Source: G016234445 sp964438865
GTDB taxonomy: Bacteria; Chloroflexota; Dehalococcoidia; Tepidiformales; Tepidiformaceae
DNA length: 64,000 bases
Direction of reading: 5' to 3'
Assembly (NCBI GenBank): GCA_964438865.1
Contig: CAYTMI010000001.1
Span: 62,001 to 126,000 of the forward strand
A program made the position numbers and the translations under genes. A model generated the notes under the pieces. It saw nothing but the letters and a program-made list of their open reading frames with translations, was not told the origin of the DNA and did not search any database. Within the stretch, counting starts at the first letter, position 1. Every line of letters starts with the position of its first letter. Of this stretch, positions 41,916 to 53,020 are shown piece by piece.

Positions 41916-42811
41916 TGGCCTCTTCTCAGCCGGCAGCCGAAACGGTCTCGCTCCGGGCCACCGGGGCAGTCGCCCGCCGGCAGGCGGCCTCGCGCGCGTC
42001 TCGTTGGGTGTTCCTTGGCGCCACCGCCATCGGCATTGTCTTCCTCGCGGTGCTGCTCGCCGACGTGGCTCGCCTCGGCGTCGGCCACCTGAACTGGGAC
42101 TTTTTCACCAACTATCCGTCGCGGTTCGCCAGCCGGGCGGGGTTGCGGTCGTCGATCATCGGGTCGGCCTGGGTCATGGCCATCACCATCCTCGCCGCTC
42201 TCCCCGTCGCCGTCGGCACCGCCGTCTGGCTGGAGGAGTTCGCGCCGAAGGGCAAGCTCGTCGACCTCGTCCGCCTGAACATCTCGAACCTCGCCGGCGT
42301 GCCCAGCATCATCTATGGCATCCTCGGCCTCGCCGTCTTCGTCCGGCTCCTCGGGCTGGGACCAAGCATCATCGCCGGGTCGCTCACGCTCGCTCTCATG
42401 ATCGCGCCGATGACCGTGATCGCCACCGGCGAGGCCATCCGCCAGGTGCCGTCCAGCATCCGCGATGCTTCCCTTGCCCTTGGGGCGACGCGCTGGCAGA
42501 CGGTCCGGCACCATGTGCTCCCGAACGCACTCCCCGGGATCATGACCGGCACCATCCTCGCCGTCTCCCGCGCTGCCGGCGAAACCGCCGCCCTGATCAT
42601 GGTCGGCGCCTTCGCCTTCATCGCCTTCGACAACAAGAGCATCTTCGACAGCTTCACCATCCTGCCCATCCAGATCTACAACTGGACGATCCGGCCCCAG
42701 GCCGAATTCCAGCAGATTGCCGCCGCCGGGATCATCGTCCTGATGGTCGGCGTCGTGACCCTCAACCTCGTCGCCGTCCTTATCCGCGAACGCTTCCGGA
42801 AGACGTACTAG
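41915..42811 (+). CDS. pstA: Phosphate ABC transporter permease PstA
   Basis: A 298-residue PstA permease. Six membrane segments; the binding-protein-dependent loop reads AIRQVPSSIRDASLALGATRWQTVRHHVLPNALPGIMTGTILAVSRAAGETAALIMVG. The N-terminal segment and the ISNLAGVPSIIYGILGLAVFV region match the family. It pairs with PstC to form the membrane channel. Its start overlaps the pstC stop by one base and its stop lies five bases before the pstB ATG, consistent with one polycistronic mRNA. Confidence 0.93.
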   Translation: MASSQPAAETVSLRATGAVARRQAASRASRWVFLGATAIGIVFLAVLLADVARLGVGHLNWDFFTNYPSRFASRAGLRSSIIGSAWVMAITILAALPVAVGTAVWLEEFAPKGKLVDLVRLNISNLAGVPSIIYGILGLAVFVRLLGLGPSIIAGSLTLALMIAPMTVIATGEAIRQVPSSIRDASLALGATRWQTVRHHVLPNALPGIMTGTILAVSRAAGETAALIMVGAFAFIAFDNKSIFDSFTILPIQIYNWTIRPQAEFQQIAAAGIIVLMVGVVTLNLVAVLIRERFRKTY

Positions 42812-42816
42812 CCGCC

Positions 42817-43704
42817 ATGGAGACAGACCCGATGACCAGTCAGCTCGAAACCCGCCCACCCGAGGCAAGCCCGGCCACCGCCCCTGGCCGCTTCGAACAG
42901 CGAGTGGAGCCGCTCCAGGCCAACATCACCCTCCCGGAAGAGCCAACCGCCCTCCAGGTCCAGGACCTCAACCTCTGGTATGGCCCGAAGCAGGCGCTGA
43001 CGAACGTTTCGCTCCAGATCCCGGTGAACAAAGTGACAGCCCTCATCGGCCCCTCCGGCTGCGGCAAGAGCACCCTCCTCCGTGCCTTCAACCGGATGAA
43101 CGACCTCATCCCGAACGTCCGGCTCAAGGGCACGGTCCGCTACCACGGCGTCGACATCTACGGCCCCGGGATCGATCCCGTGGAGGTGCGGCGCCGGATC
43201 GGCATGGTCTTCCAGAAGCCGAATCCCTTCCCGAAGTCGATCTTCGACAACGTCGCCTTCGGGGCGAAGGTCAACGGCTACCGCGGCAGCTTCGACGAAC
43301 TCGTGGAGCGCTGCCTCCGCCGCGCAGCCCTCTGGGAAGAAGTGAAGGACGACCTCAAGAAGTCCGGCCTCGCGCTTTCCGGCGGCCAACAGCAGCGGCT
43401 CTGCATCGCCCGGGCGCTGGGCAACGAACCCGACGTCATCCTCATGGACGAACCCTGTTCGTCCCTCGACCCCATCGCCACCCTCAAGATCGAAGACTTG
43501 ATGCGCGAGATCGTCAAGGACTACACCATCGTCATCGTTACCCATAATATGCAGCAAGCCGCCCGCGTCTCCGACTACACTGCCTTCATGCTCACCGACG
43601 AGCATGTGCCGGGTCAGCTGATTGAATACCAGCGGACCCAGGAGCTGTTCACGAACCCGCGGGACAAACGGACCGAGGATTACATCAGCGGCCGGTTCGG
43701 CTAG
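42817..43704 (+). CDS. pstB: Phosphate ABC transporter ATPase PstB
   Basis: A 295-residue ATPase that drives the Pst importer. Walker A GPSGCGKSTLLRAFNRMNDL, Q loop RIGMVFQKPNPFPKSIFDNVAFG, signature LALSGGQQQRLCIARALG, Walker B VILMDEPCSSLDPIATLKIEDLM and the H-loop IVTHNMQQAARVSDYTAFM are all present. An N-terminal extension of about 45 polar residues precedes the usual start of the family. ATG 42817 or 42832 may be the start; the latter has GGAGA ten bases upstream. PhoU is 15 bases downstream. Confidence 0.94.
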   Translation: METDPMTSQLETRPPEASPATAPGRFEQRVEPLQANITLPEEPTALQVQDLNLWYGPKQALTNVSLQIPVNKVTALIGPSGCGKSTLLRAFNRMNDLIPNVRLKGTVRYHGVDIYGPGIDPVEVRRRIGMVFQKPNPFPKSIFDNVAFGAKVNGYRGSFDELVERCLRRAALWEEVKDDLKKSGLALSGGQQQRLCIARALGNEPDVILMDEPCSSLDPIATLKIEDLMREIVKDYTIVIVTHNMQQAARVSDYTAFMLTDEHVPGQLIEYQRTQELFTNPRDKRTEDYISGRFG

Positions 43705-43719
43705 AGAGGCAGCCCGTCC

Positions 43720-44385
43720 ATGACCCGAGACCTCTTCCACACGGAACTCACCCAGCTCCAGGACGAAGTCCTCGTCATGGGGTCCATGGCCGAGAAGGCG
43801 CTCCTCGACAGCATGGAGGCCCTTCGCGACGGCGACGTCCAGTGGTCCCACAAGATCATCGAGGACGACCTGAAGGTCAACGCGAAGCGCTTCGAGATCG
43901 AAGACAAGACGATGTTCGTCGTCGCCTCCCAGCAGCCGATGGCCTCTGACCTCCGCGCTCTCGCCAGCGTCCTCTACATCATCACCGACCTCGAACGCAT
44001 CGCCGACCACGCCGAGGGCATCGCCAAGCTCAACATCCTGATGGGCGACGAACCCCTCCCGCGGAAGCTGGGCTACGTCCCGGCGATGGCCGACCGCGCC
44101 GTCGCCATGCTCCGCAACAGCCTCAAGGCCTACATCGAACACGACGTCGAGTCCGCCCGCCGGATCTGCGACGCCGACGACGAAGTGGACCGCCTCCAGG
44201 ACAGCGTCTACGACGAGTGCATTAGCGCGATGATCGCCGACCCCACGACCATCCAGCGCAACACCTACCTGCTCTGGAGCGCCCACAACCTCGAGCGCAT
44301 CGCCGACCGCTGCACCAACATCTGCGAACGGGTGATCTACCTGGTCACCGGGCGGATGCAGGAAATCAACATCTCCAAGTACTAG
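43720..44385 (+). CDS. phoU: Phosphate signalling protein PhoU
   Basis: A 221-residue PhoU with two PhoU repeats of three helices each. Metal-binding E/D-rich motifs are seen in each: DLERIADHAEGIAKL at about residue 90 and NLERIADRCTNICERVIYLVTG at about residue 190. PhoU connects the Pst transporter to PhoR, keeping the kinase off when phosphate is plentiful. Fifteen bases from pstB and in the same direction, it closes the operon; a hairpin at 44385 follows its stop. Confidence 0.94.
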   Translation: MTRDLFHTELTQLQDEVLVMGSMAEKALLDSMEALRDGDVQWSHKIIEDDLKVNAKRFEIEDKTMFVVASQQPMASDLRALASVLYIITDLERIADHAEGIAKLNILMGDEPLPRKLGYVPAMADRAVAMLRNSLKAYIEHDVESARRICDADDEVDRLQDSVYDECISAMIADPTTIQRNTYLLWSAHNLERIADRCTNICERVIYLVTGRMQEINISKY

Positions 44386-44405
44386 CGACGGTCTTCGGCC
44401 GTCGC
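44385..44405 (+). terminator. Terminator hairpin after phoU
   Basis: GCGACGG (44385-44391) pairs with CCGTCGC (44399-44405) around a seven-base loop. The stem begins with the last base of the phoU stop codon; no long T tract follows. Confidence 0.55.
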
Positions 44406-44453
44406 CGCGGTTGTGCCGCTAAGCGGGAGCTTTGATACCATCGTGGTTCGCGT

Positions 44454-44530
44454 GGCGGGCGTAGCTTAGCGGTCAAAGCGCCTGGTTGTGGCCCAGGAGA
44501 TCGAGGGTTCGATCCCCTCCGTTCGCCCCA
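44454..44530 (+). tRNA. tRNA-His (GTG)
   Basis: Anticodon stem CCTGG/CCAGG with loop TTGTGGC gives anticodon GTG. Acceptor GCGGGCG pairs with CGTTCGC through two G-T pairs. The extra G at position -1 (44454) faces C73, the histidine identity feature. CCA is encoded. Confidence 0.95.
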
Positions 44531-44602
44531 TCTTCCTTTTCAACTGCCACAGACGAACAGAGATTCGGGGGCACCCGTGAGTGGGCGCCCCCCTTTCGTG
44601 CC

Positions 44603-45931
44603 TCAGCCCCCCGCCTCGTCGGTGCCCGCCGGCCGCCGCGTGACCAGGACCCGGTCGACGCGCCGGCCGTCCATGGCTGTGACCCGGAACTGGTAGCCTT
44701 CGAAGTCAACCCGGTCGCCGACGCGAGGCACCCGCCCCAGCCGCGCCATGATGAACCCGCCGACCGTGTCGTAGTCGTCCGCCGCCAGTTCGGCGGAAAT
44801 CGCGTCTTCGACGTCGGCGATGAGTGCCAGCCCGCTCAGGAGCAGGTTGCCGCTGGAAAGTTGCCGCACCGCCTCGCCGCCGGCCCGCGTGCCCCCGAGC
44901 CACCGCCCGATGAGACGGTGGAGCACCTCGTCGGCGGTGAGGACACCGCTCGTTCCCCCGTGCTCATCCACCAGGATCAGCATCCGCGCCTGCCGCGTCC
45001 GCATCTCCGCCACCGCCACCTCCACGCTAACCGACTCCGGGATCGCCGCCGCCGGCCGGACGATCGTGTGCCAGTCGCGCCCGCCCGCGTGCACCAGTTT
45101 CAGGAGGTCCTTCACCTCCAGGATCCCGAGAATGTGGTCGAGGTCCCCTTCGAAGACCGGATAGCGAGAGTGCTGGGTGGCATCGACGACGGCGAGGATG
45201 TCGTCGAGCGAATCCTCCGAATCGAAGGCGATAAGCTCCGTCCGGGGCACCATGATCTGGTCGGCCTGGATCGCCCCGAATTCGAGCGCCCGCCTCGCAA
45301 TCAGCAGCTCGGAGGTGGAGAGCAGCCCCGCCCGGGCGCTCGCTTCGATCACGAGTTCGAGTTCCTCCACCGGCAAGTTCGTTTCGTGGTCCCCCGCCGG
45401 CCCTATCCCCAGCGGCCGGATCACCAGCCGCCCAAGTGCGTTCATGACCCAGATGAACGGCCGGAAGACGCGGTTGAACACCGCGATTGGCGCGGCGACC
45501 ATAAGCGCCGTCCCCTCCGAGCGCTGGAGGGCCAGGGTCTTCGGTGCCAGTTCCCCGAGGACGATGTGGAGCGTCGTGATCAGCGTGAAGGCGATGACGA
45601 CCGATGTGGTGTGGGCGACGGCCGGCGCCCAGCCGCCAACCGCTGCCTCCACCGGCGGTTCGATGAAGTGCGCCAGCGCCGGTTCGCCCACCCAGCCCAG
45701 CGCCAGGCTGGACATGGTGATCCCGAGCTGCGTCGCCGCGATGTAGTTGTCCAGGTCGTGGAGGGAGGCGAGGAGGAGGCGCGCCCGCGTGTGCCCCTGG
45801 GACGCCAGTTGCTCGATGCGCGTCCGCCGGACAGCCACATAGGCGAATTCCGTGGCCACAAAAAGCCCGTTCGCCGCCACAAGGATGAAGACGGCCACAA
45901 CGCCGCCAAGCTGCAGGTACGTGTCTCCCAC
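44603..45931 (-). CDS. CNNM/CBS-domain membrane protein (CorC/HlyC family)
   Basis: A 442-residue protein of the hemolysin-C/CorC type. An N-terminal CNNM membrane domain (about residues 1-190) with NGLFVATEFAYVAVRRTRIEQLA and IVLGELAPKTLALQR, two CBS domains (about 205-335) with IMVPRTELIAFDSEDSLDDILAVVDATQHSRYPVF and ILVDEHGGTSGVLTADEVLHRLIG, and a C-terminal CorC_HlyC domain. Relatives move or sense Mg2+ or Co2+. It is on the strand opposite tRNA-His, with gyrA 74 bases upstream in the same direction. Confidence 0.9.
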   Translation of the reverse strand: MGDTYLQLGGVVAVFILVAANGLFVATEFAYVAVRRTRIEQLASQGHTRARLLLASLHDLDNYIAATQLGITMSSLALGWVGEPALAHFIEPPVEAAVGGWAPAVAHTTSVVIAFTLITTLHIVLGELAPKTLALQRSEGTALMVAAPIAVFNRVFRPFIWVMNALGRLVIRPLGIGPAGDHETNLPVEELELVIEASARAGLLSTSELLIARRALEFGAIQADQIMVPRTELIAFDSEDSLDDILAVVDATQHSRYPVFEGDLDHILGILEVKDLLKLVHAGGRDWHTIVRPAAAIPESVSVEVAVAEMRTRQARMLILVDEHGGTSGVLTADEVLHRLIGRWLGGTRAGGEAVRQLSSGNLLLSGLALIADVEDAISAELAADDYDTVGGFIMARLGRVPRVGDRVDFEGYQFRVTAMDGRRVDRVLVTRRPAGTDEAGG

Positions 45932-46005
45932 CGGTCACCTCCGTGGGCGATGGTACCGCACCGCGAGGCGTGGAGCGGGGGAGGCGGGGCGCCAGCTGGC
46001 TGGAC

Positions 46006-48573
<2,568 letters not shown>

Positions 48574-48698
48574 GCGTGGCCTTTGGAAAGCTGTTGGCTG
48601 TCCGCCCATGGGCGGACGGCCGCCGCAGGCGCGAGGGCGCGGATATCGCTAGGAACATTTTACAGTTTCCCGGCGTTAGGAGCAGCAGCGCTCCACGC

Positions 48699-49913
48699 TT
48701 AGTCGACAGCAGGCGGCGAAGGCGGTGGCCCCTCGCGCTGCGCCGCATCGTCCCCGTTTTCGCCCTCCTCCGCGGGCGGCGCGGCGGCGCCCTGGAGCGC
48801 GGCGATCAGCTCGGCCGCGTCCTGCGATGAGATGCGCCCCTGTTCGAGGAGCTGGAGGACGCGGAACTGCTCTGCTTCGCGGCTGCGCTGGGCGGCGGCC
48901 GCGGCAGCCCGGGGAGCGCCACGCTGGGGCTTCGCCGTCGCCGGGGGCCGCGCCGCTTCCTGCCCCGCCGGGCGGTAGCGCACCACCACCTCGCCGATCC
49001 CGCTTTCCACTTTCACCCGGGTGGCCGAATTCTCCGGCCCCGATGGCACTTCCACCCGCGCCCGGCCGATGCCGCTGCTGGCGCGCACGTGGACGGGTCC
49101 GCCGCCGGGCGCGAGCCGTATCTCCGCCCTGCCCATGCCCACGTTCACCCGGTACTCGCCTTCGGCCACCCCGGCGATGTCGAGGAGGACGTCGCCCGTG
49201 CCGACGTCGCACTTCGCCAGCCCGGCATGGTCGTGGATCGCGATCTTGCCAGCGCCGAGGTCGGCGTCAAGCGTCGCCGAGACCGCGTAAGCCTGGATTT
49301 CGCCGGCCCCGACGTCCGCCTTGACCGACTCGCAGACGAGGTCCCGCAGTTCGAGATTGCCGTAGCCGAGGTTCACTTTCAGGGTCTCGAAACCTTCGCC
49401 AAGCCGGACGACCGTGGTCGCGCCCTGCTTCCGGCGAAAGAGCCACCCCTTCAGCAGCTTCACTTCGATGATCAGCCGGTCCAGTTCGCGGTGCACCTCC
49501 ACCCGGGGCGGGGTGGACCTGCCGCTGCTCGCGAAGGCGCCCGGAGTTTCGCCCGGGGCGCAGGGACGCACCGTCAGCCGGCCCGCGGTCTGGTCGATGG
49601 TGACGTAGCGGACGCCGTCGAACGTGAACGCGTTCTCGACGCGGACGGCATCGCTCGGTCCGCTCTCGCCGCTCCCCGGTGGCCGCGGGGCGCCGGGGGG
49701 AATCGGTCCGCCGGGGCCGAAGGGGAACCCCCCGGGGCCATGTGGCCCGTGGTGGTGGCGCGACCGTTCACGCTCTTCGCGGGCGCGGTCGCGGGCTTCG
49801 TGGGCAAGGCGGCGGGCCAGGTCCCGGGCTTCGTTCCGGAGGCGGTTGGCTTCTTCGCGCGCCTTCTCTGCCTCTTCCCGGGCGCGGCGGAGCTCCTCTT
49901 CGGGGTCAGCCAT
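48699..49913 (-). CDS. DUF4097-like beta-helix protein with coiled-coil N-terminus
   Basis: A 404-residue protein. Residues 1-55 form a charged coiled coil (EEELRRAREEAEKAREEANRLRNEARDLARRL); a His/Pro/Gly-rich linker follows to about 85; then a repetitive beta domain of the DUF4097 kind with recurring G.G...... patterns (VKADVGAGEIQAYAVSATLDADLGAGKIAIHD, KCDVGTGDVLLDI, VGMGRAEIRL, SGIGRARVEV, SGIGEVVV); the end carries a short helix FRVLQLLEQGRISSQDAAELIAAL resembling the C-terminal helix of the DUF2089 protein next to it. No enzyme motif. It overlaps the DUF2089 gene by 8 bases. Confidence 0.8.
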   Translation of the reverse strand: MADPEEELRRAREEAEKAREEANRLRNEARDLARRLAHEARDRAREERERSRHHHGPHGPGGFPFGPGGPIPPGAPRPPGSGESGPSDAVRVENAFTFDGVRYVTIDQTAGRLTVRPCAPGETPGAFASSGRSTPPRVEVHRELDRLIIEVKLLKGWLFRRKQGATTVVRLGEGFETLKVNLGYGNLELRDLVCESVKADVGAGEIQAYAVSATLDADLGAGKIAIHDHAGLAKCDVGTGDVLLDIAGVAEGEYRVNVGMGRAEIRLAPGGGPVHVRASSGIGRARVEVPSGPENSATRVKVESGIGEVVVRYRPAGQEAARPPATAKPQRGAPRAAAAAAQRSREAEQFRVLQLLEQGRISSQDAAELIAALQGAAAPPAEEGENGDDAAQREGPPPSPPAVD

Positions 49914-50289
49914 CGCGGCCTCCCAGGGCACGAAGCTGTTCGGCCGCATCCGTCGCCGTGATCCGGCCGTTCGCCACGTCATCGAGGATCCGCTGCCGGC
50001 GCTCGGCCTCTCGCGGGTCTTCGCCGGCTTCGTAGCCAAGCGACACCAGGACGTCGTTGAGGCGTGCGACCACGGTGGGATAGGAGATGCCGAGTTCTTC
50101 CTCGACGTCCTTGATCTTGCCCCGTGCCCGGAGGAAGACCTCGACGAAGCCGAGCTGTTCGCGGCTGAGGCGGGCGAGCAGGCCCGCATCGAAGCGGCCG
50201 TCGACACCCGTGCCACAGGAGGCACACTCGAGCCGCCGGACGTACATCGGGCTATCACAACTGGGGCAGCTTCCGACGAAACGGGCCAT
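49906..50289 (-). CDS. DUF2089 zinc-ribbon/helix protein
   Basis: A 127-residue DUF2089 protein. The N-terminus has a zinc ribbon with CPSCDSPMYVRRLECASCGTGVDG (two CxxC pairs, about residues 8-26), then helices LSREQLGFVEVFLRARGKIKDVEEELGISYPTVVARLNDVLVSLGY, which form an HTH-like unit, and a C-terminal GRITATDAAEQLRALGG helix. It is likely a DNA- or protein-binding regulator of the adjacent DUF4097 gene, the pairing seen in many genomes. It starts six bases after the stop of the small gene upstream. Confidence 0.85.
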   Translation of the reverse strand: MARFVGSCPSCDSPMYVRRLECASCGTGVDGRFDAGLLARLSREQLGFVEVFLRARGKIKDVEEELGISYPTVVARLNDVLVSLGYEAGEDPREAERRQRILDDVANGRITATDAAEQLRALGGRDG

Positions 50290-50295
50290 GTTCTC

Positions 50296-50520
50296 CTACC
50301 GGGCGGCGGCCGGGTGTCCTGGGGTCGAGCTGGGGTCGGCCTTGCCGCGCGCCCATCCTTCCACAGCAGCGGCCATCCGCTCAAGCCGGTTGGCTGCCGC
50401 GGCGACGATGCTCAGCGACTTCGAAGTGCCGCCCTCATGGTAGTTGCGCGCCGAATCCATGCGCTCGGCGACGAAGGCAGCCGACCAGGTTTCGAAGAGC
50501 GAGAAGGGGATCTGGTTCAT
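50296..50520 (-). CDS. Small protein upstream of DUF2089
   Basis: A 74-residue protein: MNQIPFSLFETWSAAFVAERMDSARNYHEGGTSKSLSIVAAAANRLERMAAAVEGWARGKAD. It is mostly helical with a Pro/Ala/Arg tail; no known motif. A GGAGGG site precedes ATG 50520, and the gene is the first of a three-gene operon with DUF2089 and DUF4097. The region upstream is the most AT-rich in this part of the window and holds a plausible promoter. Confidence 0.65.
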   Translation of the reverse strand: MNQIPFSLFETWSAAFVAERMDSARNYHEGGTSKSLSIVAAAANRLERMAAAVEGWARGKADPSSTPGHPAAAR

Positions 50521-50551
50521 TGCCGTGCCCTCCTTTGGGCTTGATGAGGCT

Positions 50552-50580
50552 ATCTTCGGCAGTCGAATGGTAGTTGTCAA
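50552..50580 (-). promoter_or_regulatory. Promoter of the small-protein/DUF2089/DUF4097 operon
   Basis: On the minus strand, TTGACA (50580-50575) is a perfect -35. A 17-base spacer leads to GAAGAT (50557-50552), a poor -10 match. The surroundings are AT-rich. Confidence 0.4.
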
Positions 50581-50901
50581 GTACAAACTTAAGAATTTCA
50601 ATATCTGTATGAACTTTTCTGTGATCTGCTTCGCATTTCCCGGCAAGCGGCCCCCACGGTCACTTCCTGCGGCGAGCCTGGACCTGGACACGGGCAGGCA
50701 GAGGGTCGCTGTCCCCGCCGCCGGGTTCGGCGCCCAGAGGGACACAGCGAGGGCGTGCCTGGGAAGCGGGTGCGATGCCGGTCTGCGGGTCGGGAGAGTG
50801 GCGGCGCGAAAGCCCCCCGCGAACGTCGCGGACGGGCAACGCCAGGCGGCCCCGGCAAATCGGGGCTGCAAAAGAGGCCGGGGAGCGGGGTGAAAGCCGG
50901 G
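50581..50901. other. AT-rich to GC-rich intergenic, no gene
   Basis: The first ~60 bases are AT-rich with a CTTAAG palindrome; the rest is GC-rich. I see no open frame with a ribosome site, and no terminator with a T tract for rpsT, which ends at 50902. Confidence 0.4.
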
Positions 50902-51168
50902 CTAGGAAGCCTTCTTGGCCACCAGCGCGGCGAGGCGGCGCTTCGTGCGGTCAGCCTTGCCCGTGTGGATCGCGCCCTTCTTGGCGGCGCGGTCGAGCGC
51001 GGAGTAAGCGGCGCCGAGGGCTGTCGTTGCCGTCGCGCCATCGCCGGTCGTGGCGATCTCGCGGAGGTTGCGGATTGCGGAGCGAGTCGCCGAGCGGACC
51101 GCGCGGTTGCGGTCGCGTCGCTTCAGGGACTGGTGCCACCGCTTGATTGCGGACTTGCTGTTAGCCAT
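50902..51168 (-). CDS. rpsT: 30S ribosomal protein S20
   Basis: An 88-residue S20, a primary-binding protein of the small ribosomal subunit. MANSKSAIKRWHQSLKRRDRNRAVRSATRSAIRNLRE is the usual helical start; KKGAIHTGKADRTKRRLAALVAKKAS the usual end, giving a three-helix bundle. ATG 51168 matches family length. It is divergent from sodN, with 193 bases between the starts. Confidence 0.97.
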   Translation of the reverse strand: MANSKSAIKRWHQSLKRRDRNRAVRSATRSAIRNLREIATTGDGATATTALGAAYSALDRAAKKGAIHTGKADRTKRRLAALVAKKAS

Positions 51169-51269
51169 GGTTCGCGAAGTACCAGCTGTGTGGATTTCGT
51201 AGGTCGAAAGACAAGGGTAGCCGTCAGCGTCTGAACGCGCAAAGCAGACGCCCAAGACGGCACCAGACC

Positions 51270-51300
51270 TTGTCCCGGCGGGGCGCCCCCACCCTATACT
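51270..51300 (+). promoter_or_regulatory. Promoter of sodN
   Basis: TATACT (51295-51300) with TTGTCC (51270-51275) upstream; the 19-base spacer is long. No palindrome for a nickel or iron regulator is seen. Confidence 0.4.
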
Positions 51301-51361
51301 AGTCGGGCTGAACAGCCACCGTCCCCACCACGGGCGGCCACCAGAGAAGGAGATCACCCAC

Positions 51362-51805
51362 ATGAACCTCGTCAGCCGCATCCTCCGCCCTTCCCGCGTC
51401 GCCTTCGCCCACTGCGATGGCCCCTGCGGCGTCTACGACCCTGCCTCCGCCCGCATCGCCGCCGAAGCCGTCCTCTCCATGGAGAAGAAGCTTGCAGCCC
51501 TCGGCGATGGCCAGGACCTCGCCTCCCAGAACACCCGCGGCCGCTTCATCGCCATCAAGGAACAGCAGGCCGAACTCGCCAAGAAGGAACTCGACATCCT
51601 CTGGCACGACTACTTCAAGCCCGAACACCTCGAGAAGCACCCGAACCTCCACGACACCTTTTGGAAGGCCGCCAAACTCTGTTCGAAGAACAAGACCGAG
51701 AGCGACCCCGCCAACGGTGAAGCCCTCCTCGCCGCCATCGAAGAGGTCCACAAGATCTTCTGGGCGACGAAGAACCGCGACATCGCGTTCTACCGCGCCA
51801 GCTAA
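51362..51805 (+). CDS. sodN: Nickel-containing superoxide dismutase
   Basis: A 147-residue Ni-SOD, which converts superoxide to peroxide and oxygen. The nickel hook HCDGPCGVYDP is at residues 17-27; His17, Cys18 and Cys22 would be ligands after removal of a 16-residue leader. The rest is the four-helix bundle (IKEQQAELAKKELDILWHDYFKPEHLEKHP, then EALLAAIEEVHKIFWATKN). It acts in the cytoplasm as a hexamer. The peptidase that exposes His17 is encoded 13 bases downstream. A GAGAAGGAG site precedes ATG 51362. Confidence 0.96.
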   Translation: MNLVSRILRPSRVAFAHCDGPCGVYDPASARIAAEAVLSMEKKLAALGDGQDLASQNTRGRFIAIKEQQAELAKKELDILWHDYFKPEHLEKHPNLHDTFWKAAKLCSKNKTESDPANGEALLAAIEEVHKIFWATKNRDIAFYRAS

Positions 51806-51818
51806 CGTCGCACCCTCG

Positions 51819-52253
51819 ATGGACAGCGGACGGGGAAGTGGCGAACGGCGCGCTTCCCCGTCGTCCGTTGCCGCGGCCGTGCTCCTGGCCATCGCTGCCG
51901 GCGCCGCGGCCATCACCTGGGCGCGAGGGCGCTTCCTCCGCGTCGCGATCGAAGGCGAGAGCATGCTCCCCACGCTCGCGCCCGGTGACTGGGTGATCGT
52001 CGACCGCGGAGCCTCCCGCGACTACCGCCCGCGCCCCGGCCACGTGGTCCTCGCCAACGACCCGCGGGTGCCCCTCCGCGAAATCGTCAAGCGCGTCGAC
52101 CACATCGACCTCCACGGCGCCGCTTGGCTCCTCGGCGATAACCCCGGGGAGAGCACCGACGGCCGCCACTTCGGCGCACTGTCCCCAAGCATGGTCGCTG
52201 GCCGCGTCCGCTGGCGCTATTGGCCCCCCTCGCGCATTTCCCGCGTGCGTTAG
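51819..52253 (+). CDS. sodX: Nickel-SOD maturation peptidase (S26 family)
   Basis: A 144-residue S26-type membrane-bound protease, the partner that cleaves the SodN leader. One N-terminal membrane helix (about 16-34), catalytic Ser48 in IEGESMLPTLAPGDWVIVD, catalytic Lys91 in PLREIVKRVDHI, and the signal-peptidase box GDNPGESTDGRHFG. Signal peptidase I is shorter here than usual, which fits SodX. Thirteen bases after sodN, and its stop overlaps the end of the IMPase gene on the other strand by four bases. Confidence 0.92.
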   Translation: MDSGRGSGERRASPSSVAAAVLLAIAAGAAAITWARGRFLRVAIEGESMLPTLAPGDWVIVDRGASRDYRPRPGHVVLANDPRVPLREIVKRVDHIDLHGAAWLLGDNPGESTDGRHFGALSPSMVAGRVRWRYWPPSRISRVR

Positions 52254-53020
52254 TCCCCGAGCAGCGCCCGGAACGCACCAAACATGCCCGGGCCGGTGGC
52301 GACGATCCCGCCCCGGTAGTCCGCCGTCAGCCCGCCCGCCTCGCGGACGATGAGCGCGCCCGCCGACACATCCCACGGCGCCAGGGGGCCTTCGTAGTAG
52401 ACGTCGATCCTCCCGCGGGCGGCGAAACAGAGGTCCAGCGCCGCCGACCCGCTGCGTCGGACGTCACGCACATGGGGCAGGATGCGCGCAAGCACGGCCG
52501 ACTGTCTCGCCCTCAGTTCCGGCTGGTAGCCGAAGCCGGTGCCGACGAGCGCCTTCCCCAGTTCCGTCTGTGGCGATACCCGGATCGCGTCCCCGCCGCA
52601 GGTCGCACCGGAGCCGGACGCGGCGGCGTAGGTCTCTCGGCGAGCGGCATCGTGCACCGCTCCCGCCACCACCGTGCCATCCACTTCCGCCGCGATCGAT
52701 ACCGCGAAGACCGGGTAGCCGTAGAGGTAGTTCGTCGTGCCATCCAGCGGGTCGACCACCCACCGCACACCCGACGTCCCGGCGCGCCCCGACCCCTCCT
52801 CCGCCAGGATCGCGTCCCCCGGCCGCGCCGCCAGCAGCCGCCCGACTACCAGTTCTTCCGACTCGCGGTCCACTTCGCTCACCATGTCCGTGGGGGTCGA
52901 CTTCGTCTCGACCGCGACGCGGGCGTCCAGCAGCCGCGCCCGGAGCAGTGCGCCCGCCTCTTCGGCGACGGCCACCGCGAGGTCCCGCAGTTCACGGGCG
53001 AAGGCGCCCTCGGCCGTCAC
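52250..53020 (-). CDS. Inositol monophosphatase family phosphatase
   Basis: A 256-residue IMPase-family enzyme, a Mg2+-dependent phosphatase of inositol phosphate or related sugar phosphates. Metal motifs: AILAEEGSG, WVVDPLDGTTNYLYGYP and PWDVSAGALIVREAGG. The family length is usual. ATG 53020 overlaps the stop of the Nudix gene (ATGA), so it closes a three-gene operon with the Nudix and flavin-reductase genes. Confidence 0.93.
   Translation of the reverse strand: MTAEGAFARELRDLAVAVAEEAGALLRARLLDARVAVETKSTPTDMVSEVDRESEELVVGRLLAARPGDAILAEEGSGRAGTSGVRWVVDPLDGTTNYLYGYPVFAVSIAAEVDGTVVAGAVHDAARRETYAAASGSGATCGGDAIRVSPQTELGKALVGTGFGYQPELRARQSAVLARILPHVRDVRRSGSAALDLCFAARGRIDVYYEGPLAPWDVSAGALIVREAGGLTADYRGGIVATGPGMFGAFRALLGD

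Noticed and set aside
42808..44286. Minus-strand open frame opposite pstB and phoU
   Set aside because: Shadow frame; both plus-strand genes are intact and recognisable.
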